Of a DNA stretch of 64,000 nucleotides, positions 42,333-51,444 are shown in pieces (position 1 is the first letter of the stretch; each line of letters starts with the position of its first letter). Location: the NCBI RefSeq assembly GCF_005116475.1, contig NZ_SWBO01000002.1, positions 473,026 through 537,025 of the forward strand, read 5' to 3'. Both the position numbers and the translations under genes were made by a program. Source of the stretch: Pedobacter cryotolerans (GTDB taxonomy: Bacteria > Bacteroidota > Bacteroidia > Sphingobacteriales > Sphingobacteriaceae). A model generated the notes under the pieces. The model saw only the letters and a list, made by a program, of their open reading frames with translations, was not told the origin of the DNA and did not search any database.

Positions 42333-45300
42333 TTAAAATGTCATGTTTAAACCGGCTAAAATATATCTGCTACGTGGATAAGCAGCATAATCTATACCTG
42401 GTGTTAAAGGATTAGATCTACGTGTATTAGCTTCTGGATCATAACCTGTATAACCCGTGAAACTATGCAAGTTGTTTACAGTAGCATAAACTCTTAATCT
42501 CGAAATAAATTTACTACGTTGAACAAATTGAGTTGGTAGTGTATAACCTAAAGTGATGTTGTTTACACGTAAAAAAGATCCATCCTCAACAGCATAAGAT
42601 GTTAAAGTATAATTACCTGGAGATGGTGTCCATAAGGTAGTGTTCGCATTTAATGCTGCTAAAACTGCAGGATCTGTTACTCTTACTCCATTGGCATCAA
42701 AGTTTTTCCACCTGTTGTTCATTGTTGCCAATAAGTTATTGTCTCTAACGTTAAACTGCGATGAAAACTCGATGGTGTTTGCATTATAAACTTCGTTACC
42801 AACGGTGAAGTTCATGAAAACGCTTAAATCGAAGTTTTTATAAGCAAACTGATTGGTGAAACCACCGGTAAATTTAGGTTGAGATGTACCTAAAACTGTT
42901 TTATCATCATCGCCAATTAACATACTGGTAGAGTTAGAAAGCTTTTTAACCTTCATATCTCCTGGTTGAGGTTCTCTGTTACCAATTAACACTCTGCTGT
43001 TTGCAATACCTGGCTTTAAAACATAAGTATAGGCCAATGTAGTTGTGTTTTGAGTTACATTAAAATCATCCAAATTATAACGACCATCAGATACGAAACC
43101 ATAAAACTGACCAACTGGTTTACCAACTTCTACTTTGAAATCGGCCAAACTATTAACCCAACCTGATTGAACTACGTAAGATTGTACGCCGTTTTGCAGT
43201 TCTAAAATTTTGTTTTTGTTGAAAGAAATATTGAAACCAGCATTGTAACTGAAATCTTTAGATTTAACAACAGCTCCATTTAACTGTAATTCGATACCTC
43301 TATTTTGAGTTTTCCCAACATTTTGTTGTTGCGTATTGTAACCGTTAATTGGCGGAATGTTTGCATTTAACAATAAATCACGAGTTCTGTTATCATATAA
43401 ATCTAAAGCAATTGAAACTCTATTTTTTAACAATTCGATATCGAAACCAATGTTTGCTGAAATATTTTTTTCCCAAGTAATGTTACTATTTGCCAATACG
43501 TTACCAGCAATTAAACCAGTGGTTACAGAACCATCATTGCTGGCATATCCACCTTGTGTAGAATTAGCAGAAAACAGAGTTCTAAATAAATCTTGTCCAA
43601 TTCTATTGTTACCAGCTAAACCATAACTTGCTCTAATTTTAAATTGATCGATCCATTTCAAATCCATTTTTTTAAAGAAGTCTTCTTCAGATAATCTCCA
43701 AGCAATTTGTGCTGATGGAAAATCGCCCCATCTGTTTCCTTCTGCAAAGAAAGATGAGCCATCTCTACGGTAATTTATGGTAGCTAAATATTTTCCTTTG
43801 TAGTTGTAAGATGCTCTGGCAAAAAACGAAAACTGACGTGAACCTGATTGAAATGAAGTTGGTTTATCTTGAACTGAACCCGCTGTTGGTGGTTCTGCTT
43901 TTTGTATCCCTGCAAATGCTTCATCGGCTGTAATATTAATTGGAAACCATCTAATGGTGCTGCTGTTAGATTTTACATCAATTTTATTTAACTCCTGACC
44001 CGCTAATAAATCTAAACTATGATCGCTACCCAAATTTGGTTTGTAATTGATAATGTTGGTATTAATTAAAGTTGTACCGTTAGAATTGTCTAAAACCACA
44101 ACTGGTAAACCTGCACTATTTCTGGCAATACCACTTAATGGACCGTTAAAGCCGTTAACCTTTCTGTCTGCAAAAGTTAAACCTACAGTAGATCTTATGC
44201 TTAAATTTTTAAGGATTTGATAGCTTAAATAGCCACTGCTAATTAAATCATTTCTATTGTCGTACTTTAATTCTTGTTGTGCTAACGATATTGGGTTAGA
44301 CAATTGTGTAGTTAAAAAATCGGCATCGAATAAATCGCCAGCATCGCCACCGCCAGAATATGGCTGGTAACGTACCGAGTTTCTTAAACGGTTGGTACCT
44401 TGTGAACCCGTACTTGTTGTACCAACACCTTCAACAGTTTGGCGGCTGTAACGCACATTAATACCTGTTCTTAATTTTTCTGAAATTTTATGATCGAAAC
44501 GGAAAGAAGCAAAAGTACGGCGAAAGCCAGACTCTAACATAATTCCATCTTCGTTGGTATTGTTAACTGTAAAATTATAAGTTGTGGTTTTTGTACCACC
44601 AGATAAATTTAAAATTTGTGTATTTGAAAAAGCTTGGCGACCAAATACGCGATCTTGCCAATCGATGTTTGGAATGTTTTTATAGATTTCTAAATCCTCA
44701 AAAGTGCCGTATTTTTTGGTAAACGCATCTCTAACATCTTGTGCGGTATTGTTATTGTACAACTCGTATTGATAAGTTACAAACTCAAATGGGTTCATCA
44801 CATCTAGTTTGTTTACAATTTGCCTAACACCTGCAAAAGCATCAAAAGAAACAACTGTTTTACCGTCTCTACCGCTTTTAGTTGTAATAATTACTACCCC
44901 ATTTGCACCTCTACTACCATAAATAGAAGTTGATGCAACATCTTTTAACACATCTATACTTTGAATTTCATTTGGCGATAAAATAGATAATGCGTTATCA
45001 ACCTGAATACCATCCACAATATACAAAGGCGAGTTATCTCCTGTTAAAGAACTTCCACCCCTAACCCTAATTTGTATTTCGGCACCTGGGCTACCTTCGG
45101 TTGTTGTTGCAGTTACACCAGCCAATTTACCTGCTAATGCTTCAGCAACTGTTCCTACCGGAAAATCTACTAAATCCTTTGCTCCCAGCGATGACACCGA
45201 ACCTGTAACTGCTTCTTTGCGAACAGTGCCATAACCAATGTTTACAATGTTAACTTCATTAAGTGTGGTAGAATTTTCTTCTAAAGCGGCATTAACTTGA

Positions 45301-45569
45301 GTTTTTGTACCAACCTCAACTTCTAATTCATTAAAACCAACAGACTTAAATACTAAGATTACAGAACCAGTTGACGGAATTCCAATTTTATAAGCACCTT
45401 TATCATCGGTACTAACGGCAATTTTGGTTCCTTTTATTAATACGCCCACACCTGGCAGCGGAGCGTTGTTACCTTTTTCGGTAACCTTACCAGTAATTTG
45501 TCTGGTTTGTGCAATTGCTAAATTTATACCAATAGCAAGCACACAAAGGAGCAGTAAAATTTTTTTCAT
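42333..45569 (-). CDS. susC: SusC/RagA family TonB-dependent outer-membrane receptor
   Basis: 1078 residues. Signal peptide at 1-20, a carboxypeptidase-regulatory-like domain (ITGKVTEKGNNAPLPGVGV, 25-110), then the SusC signature NIVNIGYGTVRKEAVTGSV and the plug domain (about 120-230, PLYIVDGIQV, SIYGSRGANGVVIITT), followed by a 22-strand barrel ending in GLNMTF with the terminal aromatic. It imports pectin oligosaccharides with TonB energy. First gene of its operon and divergent from the LacI regulator. Confidence 0.96.
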   Translation of the reverse strand: MKKILLLLCVLAIGINLAIAQTRQITGKVTEKGNNAPLPGVGVLIKGTKIAVSTDDKGAYKIGIPSTGSVILVFKSVGFNELEVEVGTKTQVNAALEENSTTLNEVNIVNIGYGTVRKEAVTGSVSSLGAKDLVDFPVGTVAEALAGKLAGVTATTTEGSPGAEIQIRVRGGSSLTGDNSPLYIVDGIQVDNALSILSPNEIQSIDVLKDVASTSIYGSRGANGVVIITTKSGRDGKTVVSFDAFAGVRQIVNKLDVMNPFEFVTYQYELYNNNTAQDVRDAFTKKYGTFEDLEIYKNIPNIDWQDRVFGRQAFSNTQILNLSGGTKTTTYNFTVNNTNEDGIMLESGFRRTFASFRFDHKISEKLRTGINVRYSRQTVEGVGTTSTGSQGTNRLRNSVRYQPYSGGGDAGDLFDADFLTTQLSNPISLAQQELKYDNRNDLISSGYLSYQILKNLSIRSTVGLTFADRKVNGFNGPLSGIARNSAGLPVVVLDNSNGTTLINTNIINYKPNLGSDHSLDLLAGQELNKIDVKSNSSTIRWFPINITADEAFAGIQKAEPPTAGSVQDKPTSFQSGSRQFSFFARASYNYKGKYLATINYRRDGSSFFAEGNRWGDFPSAQIAWRLSEEDFFKKMDLKWIDQFKIRASYGLAGNNRIGQDLFRTLFSANSTQGGYASNDGSVTTGLIAGNVLANSNITWEKNISANIGFDIELLKNRVSIALDLYDNRTRDLLLNANIPPINGYNTQQQNVGKTQNRGIELQLNGAVVKSKDFSYNAGFNISFNKNKILELQNGVQSYVVQSGWVNSLADFKVEVGKPVGQFYGFVSDGRYNLDDFNVTQNTTTLAYTYVLKPGIANSRVLIGNREPQPGDMKVKKLSNSTSMLIGDDDKTVLGTSQPKFTGGFTNQFAYKNFDLSVFMNFTVGNEVYNANTIEFSSQFNVRDNNLLATMNNRWKNFDANGVRVTDPAVLAALNANTTLWTPSPGNYTLTSYAVEDGSFLRVNNITLGYTLPTQFVQRSKFISRLRVYATVNNLHSFTGYTGYDPEANTRRSNPLTPGIDYAAYPRSRYILAGLNMTF

Positions 45570-45619
45570 ACATTTTAATATTTGGTTTAGAAATGCCTTT
45601 TTAGAGGCTTCTATTTAAA

Positions 45620-45627
45620 CAAGTCTA
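45620..45627 (-). promoter_or_regulatory. putative -7 element of the susCD operon
   Basis: Minus-strand TAGACTTG, one base off TAnnTTTG, 49 bp downstream of the AATCGTT box at 45676. An identical octamer precedes the GH28 operon. Confidence 0.5.
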
Positions 45628-45667
45628 CATTGTTTTTTTTATAAAGCATAACAGTACAGGACACTAA

Positions 45668-45687
45668 ATTTGTGTAATCGTTCCCGA
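45668..45687 (-). promoter_or_regulatory. putative LacI-type operator of the pectin regulon (susC copy)
   Basis: Minus strand TCGGGAACGATTACACAAAT. Twelve bases are identical to the uxaB copy, and the match continues as purine-C-purine-pyrimidine-AAAT. It lies in the 228-bp gap between susC and the LacI gene; the rest of that gap has no ORF. Confidence 0.5.
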
Positions 45688-45797
45688 CAACGTTGCCAAA
45701 AGTGATACAGAATTTTTATATTCAAGCCTCAGAAAAAAATCGTATCATTATAGATTGATTTTAACACTTCAATTAATAGCGAATTATTGCTTAAAAT

Positions 45798-46799
45798 ATG
45801 TTCGAGCCCGTTACTATAAAAGATATTGCAAAGGCCTTAGGCTTATCTACTTCTACCGTTTCGAGAGCGTTAAGAGATACACATGAAATTAGTGCTGCAA
45901 CAAAAAAAATTGTACTTGCTTACGCTAAAGAAATCAATTATCAGCCCAACCCTATTGCTTTAAGTTTAAAAGAACGTAGAAGTAAATCTATTGGTGTGGT
46001 AGTGAGCGAAGTGGCAAATAGTTTCTTCTCACAAGCTATCAACGGTATCGAATCTATTGCTTATGATAGAGGTTACCACGTTATCATTTCTCAAACACAT
46101 GAATCTTATGACCGAGAAGTCATCAACGTACAACATTTGGCATCAAGATCTGTAGATGGTTTATTGGTTTCCTTATCATCGCAAACAACAGATATTTCGC
46201 ACTTAACTTCATTACACGAAAGAGGCTTGCCAATTGTTTTTTTTGATCGCGTAGCGGATGAAATTGATACACATAAAGTAATTGCTAATAATGAAAAAGG
46301 GGCTTTTGAAGCCACAGATCATCTAATTAAATCTGGTTATAAACGTATTGCGCATTTAACAAGTTCTAGCTATTTATCCATAAGTATTGAACGTTTATCT
46401 GGTTATGAGGCTGCATTAAAAGCGAATGGATTAAGTGTAAATCAAAATTACATTAAACATTGTTTGCATGGCGGTATGTTGTACGAAGAAACAGAAAATT
46501 CAATAAAAGAATTAATGGCTTTGCCAGAAAAACCAGATGCTATTTTTGTTGCTGGAGATAGATTAAGTACTGGCTGTTTAAGCGTTTTAAAAAACCTTAA
46601 TATGTCAATTCCTGTTGCGGGTTTTAGTAATTCTGATGTGTTAGATCTTTTCAATCCATCATTAACTTCGGTTAGGCAACCAGCCTTCGAAATCGGCCAG
46701 TTGGCCACTCAAATGCTTTTACAATTAATAGAAGCTAAATATCCGATAGAAGAGTTTGAGAAGAAAATTTTAGAAACTGAGTTGTGTGTGAGAAGTTAA
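45798..46799 (+). CDS. LacI family transcriptional regulator of the pectin locus
   Basis: 333 residues. N-terminal helix-turn-helix TIKDIAKALGLSTSTVSRALRD (6-27) with hinge NPIALSLKERRS, then a periplasmic-binding-protein-like effector domain (SIGVVVSEVANSFFSQAINGIE...). It is divergent from susC and therefore the best candidate to bind the AATCGTT boxes upstream of susC, GH28 and uxaB. The position of those boxes, about 60 bp upstream of the expected start sites, would fit an activator. The effector is unknown. Confidence 0.9.
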   Translation: MFEPVTIKDIAKALGLSTSTVSRALRDTHEISAATKKIVLAYAKEINYQPNPIALSLKERRSKSIGVVVSEVANSFFSQAINGIESIAYDRGYHVIISQTHESYDREVINVQHLASRSVDGLLVSLSSQTTDISHLTSLHERGLPIVFFDRVADEIDTHKVIANNEKGAFEATDHLIKSGYKRIAHLTSSSYLSISIERLSGYEAALKANGLSVNQNYIKHCLHGGMLYEETENSIKELMALPEKPDAIFVAGDRLSTGCLSVLKNLNMSIPVAGFSNSDVLDLFNPSLTSVRQPAFEIGQLATQMLLQLIEAKYPIEEFEKKILETELCVRS

Positions 46800-46844
46800 G
46801 TTGGTATAATGGTTATAGGACTAGGTGGTAAGTTTAGTTCATAA

Positions 46845-46873
46845 AAAAAGTTCAACAATCTGCTGAACTTTTT
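46845..46873. terminator. bidirectional Rho-independent terminator
   Basis: Perfect 10-bp stem (AAAAAGTTCA / TGAACTTTTT), with an A run on the left and a T run on the right. It lies between the convergent LacI gene and the 78-residue protein gene. Confidence 0.8.
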
Positions 46874-46897
46874 AAAATAAGACCTGAAAATTTTTAT

Positions 46898-47134
46898 CTA
46901 CCTATATTCTGTTTCAAAACCTGTTGCTAATTGTTGCAACTCCTCGTTAGAAATCAACTTTGGATCGTTGTATTGCTTCTCTAACATAGAAAGCGCCACT
47001 TTAATATGACCTGTTGTTGTATTAATTAAACACTCGCCACCCTCTATAGTTGCTGAGATGTACTTACCTATTCCACGGTTAACATCCGCAAAACGAAGCA
47101 CTAATTCATGGAAAATAAACACTGGATAATTCAT
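46898..47134 (-). CDS. small conserved-looking hypothetical protein
   Basis: 78 residues, soluble, no signal peptide. I do not recognise a domain. It contains ATIEGGECLINTTTGHIKVALSMLEKQYNDP with a balanced amino-acid composition and normal codon use. It has its own terminator downstream and a pair of 11-bp direct repeats upstream (47189-47206), so it is probably a real, separately controlled gene. Confidence 0.65.
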   Translation of the reverse strand: MNYPVFIFHELVLRFADVNRGIGKYISATIEGGECLINTTTGHIKVALSMLEKQYNDPKLISNEELQQLATGFETEYR

Positions 47135-47188
47135 TTGTTAAAAGTAGAGGGCTAATGTTAAGCTAATATGAAGTTAGTGTTATTTTTT

Positions 47189-47210
47189 GTTAACATTTAG
47201 TTAACATTGA
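47189..47210 (-). promoter_or_regulatory. direct repeat resembling a PhoB box
   Basis: Minus strand TGTTAACTAAATGTTAACAAAA: two 7-bp TGTTAAC units 11 bp apart, the periodicity of response-regulator sites of the PhoB/OmpR type. It lies 55 bp before the start of the 78-residue protein gene. Confidence 0.35.
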
Positions 47211-47292
47211 CTTGAGCAAAATCACCTAATATCTATTTAAATTAAAATATCGAATAAAATTGCTTAACAATAAGTTAACCAACACCACCTCA

Positions 47293-47721
47293 TTAAACAG
47301 GTAGTTTAAATGCTTGTCTACCCAATAACTTCCATGTTTTTCCTTGCTTTTGCCATACCAACATTACTCCAATGTGTGCTTCTCCAGGTTTACCACCATC
47401 ATTGGTAACCGCATGTAGCTCATGCCTAACAATTGCTGTTTTACCACTTATTTTAACCGTTTGATTTTTAAATTCAACACTTACAAAATCTGAAGAACCA
47501 TTAGCTATTGCCTCAACAAAAGCTGCTTTTTCTTGTATCTTTCCGCTTGAATGACCGTAACTTAAGTCTGTCGCTGCAACATTTTCTAATGCAGTTTTTT
47601 CGCCACTTATTAATGCCAAACGCATATTTTCTACAGCAGCTAAAACTTCGTTTTCATCTCTAGATTGAGCCTTAACCATCATACTTAAACTTAAAACCAA
47701 CAATAAAATAATCTTTTTCAT
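47293..47721 (-). CDS. secreted SnoaL-like/DUF4440 (NTF2-fold) protein
   Basis: 142 residues from the ATG at 47721; an upstream in-frame ATG at 47766 adds 15 residues that spoil the signal. Signal MKKIILLLVLSLSMMVKAQ. The remainder (VLAAVENMRLALISGEKTALENVAATDLSYGHSSG and a late VWQKQGKTWKLLGRQAFKL) is the cone-shaped NTF2-like fold of DUF4440. No enzymatic residues can be assigned. Its stop is 166 bp from the neighbouring gene on the right-hand side of the window only by strand order; it follows the acyltransferase gene by 57 bp and may share its transcript. Confidence 0.8.
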   Translation of the reverse strand: MKKIILLLVLSLSMMVKAQSRDENEVLAAVENMRLALISGEKTALENVAATDLSYGHSSGKIQEKAAFVEAIANGSSDFVSVEFKNQTVKISGKTAIVRHELHAVTNDGGKPGEAHIGVMLVWQKQGKTWKLLGRQAFKLPV

Positions 47722-47778
47722 AATTTTTTTTTCAAAAATAAAGCTACAATAATATATTTTATACAAACAACATTTAAA

Positions 47779-48864
47779 TTATTTAGCCAACTTCTTCTTC
47801 CATTTAGTACTTAAATATTTTCTCAACGGAATATCATAAAAAACCATTACTAAATGTGCAAACCCTAAAAGTAAAATTAGCGCTCCTAAAATGATAAAGG
47901 CAAGTTGCATTGTATTGGGTTTGTGTATTGTATAAAAATTGCCAAACATCCATAAAAACGCATAATGTGTCATGTACAAAGGATAAGATATTTTTCCTGA
48001 AAATTGGCATAGTTTTTTTAAACCAAAATTTAGATTTGCACCCGCTCCTAAAGCAATTAGGAATGGGAAATACAAAATCACAACAAAAGGTTCGGTTATC
48101 CAATTCCACTTTGTAAAAGGCATTACAAAGGCTAATAACAGCAATAAGGAAAGACCAAAAAATCCTAATTTATTTTTAATAATCCAATTTGATCGATAGA
48201 TGAGCAAACCTGCCAAAAACGAATAGGCTATTCTTGCTCCTCCATCCCAAAAAGTAGGCCCACTCCATCCACCTAATAAATTACCAGCCCTACTTGCTAC
48301 AAAACCTATGGCTAGTGCCGATATAATAGTTAATAAAAATAGATAGCCTCGTTTTACTCTACAAAGCACCAAAACATAAGCTAAATTGGCTACGTATTCC
48401 CAAAACAATGACCATGATGGCGCATTAAAACTGAAGAGATTAAATGCTCTATCTGCAATAATGGGTAAAGGAATGAGTAATATAGCGCATATAAAGGCCA
48501 ATGTAATTTTGCCTGCACCGTATAATTCTGGGTGGCCACCAAAGGGATCAAATAAAAATGCCAATAAACCAAATACTGAACCGGCAACAACCAGTGGATG
48601 CAATCTTATAAATCTTGTTTTAAGAAATTCCCAAACACCCATTTTCGCAATCCGATCATCGTAAGCATAACCCATTACAAACCCAGAAAGGCAGAAAAAA
48701 AAATCAACTGCTAAAAAACCATGACCAATTATATTTTTGCTAAAATCAGTATAAGCCCATTCCATAAAATGAAATATCACAACTGCTATTGCAGCAACAC
48801 CTCTTAATCCATCTAAAATTTCAAAATGTTTTTTCGGTTGAAGGTTGGTAACAGCTGTATTCAT
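47779..48864 (-). CDS. acyltransferase family 3 membrane protein (OafA/YrhL-like)
   Basis: 361 residues with about ten membrane helices. The N-terminal EILDGLRGVAAIAVVIFHF (16-34) gives the conserved R and H of the family, and HGFLAVDFFFCLSGFVMGYAYDDRI is also typical. Such enzymes transfer acyl groups to extracytoplasmic sugars. The acceptor is unknown. No glycan-synthesis genes are nearby. Confidence 0.9.
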   Translation of the reverse strand: MNTAVTNLQPKKHFEILDGLRGVAAIAVVIFHFMEWAYTDFSKNIIGHGFLAVDFFFCLSGFVMGYAYDDRIAKMGVWEFLKTRFIRLHPLVVAGSVFGLLAFLFDPFGGHPELYGAGKITLAFICAILLIPLPIIADRAFNLFSFNAPSWSLFWEYVANLAYVLVLCRVKRGYLFLLTIISALAIGFVASRAGNLLGGWSGPTFWDGGARIAYSFLAGLLIYRSNWIIKNKLGFFGLSLLLLLAFVMPFTKWNWITEPFVVILYFPFLIALGAGANLNFGLKKLCQFSGKISYPLYMTHYAFLWMFGNFYTIHKPNTMQLAFIILGALILLLGFAHLVMVFYDIPLRKYLSTKWKKKLAK

Positions 48865-49279
48865 TTACTTAATGTTGTTTTAATACTAAATTTTGATTGA
48901 CATTTAGTTTTCACCATATTTTGTAAGGTATTTAAAACATTGCTTATAAGTTACAAAATTTAAATGTTTTTAATTTTCCCAACTAAACACATGGCTTTAG
49001 GTTTTTATTAAAGAAAAATCAGAAATATTAAAAATTTAATCTACTTAAGGATTAATCACTCAAAAAATTATCTCTTGTTCAAATTAAATTAAATCTTATA
49101 AACTTATTTGTCCTATTAATTTTAGGTTTTGGTCATTATTAGCCTCTAACATGCATAAGTCTTATTAAATATTCAAATGTGATAGTAAAAATGACGAAAT
49201 AAACTATTAGAACCCTACCGATGTTGATAATTTAGCAGCTAAGATGAGCTGGTCATCTAACCAAATTATGTATGTAAAG
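48865..49279. other. 415-bp intergenic region, no gene seen
   Basis: Very A/T rich. It contains an inverted repeat TTAATC/GATTAA (49036-49055) and no clean TAnnTTTG element. An ATG at 49244 opens a frame into GH10 but adds 12 residues before the signal peptide. The region separates the acyltransferase from the xylan locus and must hold the GH10 promoter. Confidence 0.5.
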
Positions 49280-50347
49280 ATGAATAAATTAAAACCTGCA
49301 CTGCTATTAGTTTCTATTGGCACCTGTTTACTATTTTCTTTCAATAAATCAAAAGGTTTAAAAGATTACTATAATAATTATTTCCCGATAGGTGTTGCGG
49401 TAACACCAAACGATATTAGAGGTAATGAAAAATCATTAATACTTGAACATTTTAATAGCATCACTGCAGAAAATGCCATGAAAATGGGACCATTGCAGCC
49501 AGGTGAAAATAAATATTTTTGGTCTAATGCCGATTCTATTGTAGAATTTGGTGTAAAAAATAAGTTAAAAGTTAGAGGGCATTGTTTGGTATGGCATACC
49601 CAAACCCCGAGATGGCTTTTTAAAGATAGCGCAGGTAAAACAATTTCTAAAGAAGTACTGCTTACGCGTATCAAAAACCATATCAACACCGTTGTACCTC
49701 GTTACAAGGGCAAAATTTACGCATGGGATGTTGTTAACGAAGTAATTGCCGATGATACTTCATACTTCAGAAAATCTCCGTTGTACAATATTGCTGGTGA
49801 AGATTTTGTAGAGCAAGCTTTTAGATATGCGCATGCTGCCGACCCTAAAGCGATACTTTTTTATAATGATTACAATACGGAAACTCCTGCAAAAAGAGAT
49901 AAAATTTTTAAAATGTTAAAAGGCCTTTTAGCTAAAGGTGTACCAATACATGGGGTCGGTCTGCAAGCGCATTGGTCAATCAACAATCCTAGTCGCGAAG
50001 AATTAGAGAAATCTATTGAAATGTTCTCATCATTAGGTCTCCAAATTCAATTTACTGAGCTTGATATTTCAGTTTACACTGGCAGACAAGGCGGACAACT
50101 AATTGCTGGCGAAAAAGCCAAAGAGCCAGCCGTATTTACACCCGAAATGGAACAGAAGCAGTTAGAAAAATATAAAATGATTTTTGATGTATTTAGAAAG
50201 CATAAAAAACACATCACTGGCGTAACTTTTTGGAACCTTTCTGATAAATATACATGGCTTGATGGCAGAGGCCGAAAAAACTTTCCCCTACTTTTTGATA
50301 CAGAATTAAAGCCTAAAAAGGCGTATTACGAAGTAATTAAATTTTAA
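49280..50347 (+). CDS. endo-1,4-beta-xylanase, GH10
   Basis: 355 residues from the ATG at 49280. Signal KLKPALLLVSIGTCLLFSF, so exported. The GH10 barrel is complete: HCLVWHTQTPRWLF, acid/base Glu in AWDVVNEVIADD, and nucleophile Glu in IQFTELDISVY, followed by GVTFWNLSDKYTWLDG. It cuts the xylan main chain. No carbohydrate-binding module is present. First gene of the plus-strand run GH10, mini-ORF, CE6-like, GH115, GH43. Confidence 0.95.
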   Translation: MNKLKPALLLVSIGTCLLFSFNKSKGLKDYYNNYFPIGVAVTPNDIRGNEKSLILEHFNSITAENAMKMGPLQPGENKYFWSNADSIVEFGVKNKLKVRGHCLVWHTQTPRWLFKDSAGKTISKEVLLTRIKNHINTVVPRYKGKIYAWDVVNEVIADDTSYFRKSPLYNIAGEDFVEQAFRYAHAADPKAILFYNDYNTETPAKRDKIFKMLKGLLAKGVPIHGVGLQAHWSINNPSREELEKSIEMFSSLGLQIQFTELDISVYTGRQGGQLIAGEKAKEPAVFTPEMEQKQLEKYKMIFDVFRKHKKHITGVTFWNLSDKYTWLDGRGRKNFPLLFDTELKPKKAYYEVIKF

Positions 50348-50349
50348 TT

Positions 50350-51323
<974 letters not shown>

Positions 51324-51444
51324 TACTTGTGGACTAGAAGATTTTATAAAAATTGTTTTCTAGTGTTGTTGCCTTGCGCAAAAAAAAATTGTTAAAGACA
51401 TGAAGCACTAAAACCTATTGGCAGGTAATTAATTTTAAAAATAA

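Noticed and set aside
48386..48664. Plus-strand ORF inside the acyltransferase gene
   Set aside because: Opposite-strand shadow of a well-supported membrane protein; its translation has no recognisable features.
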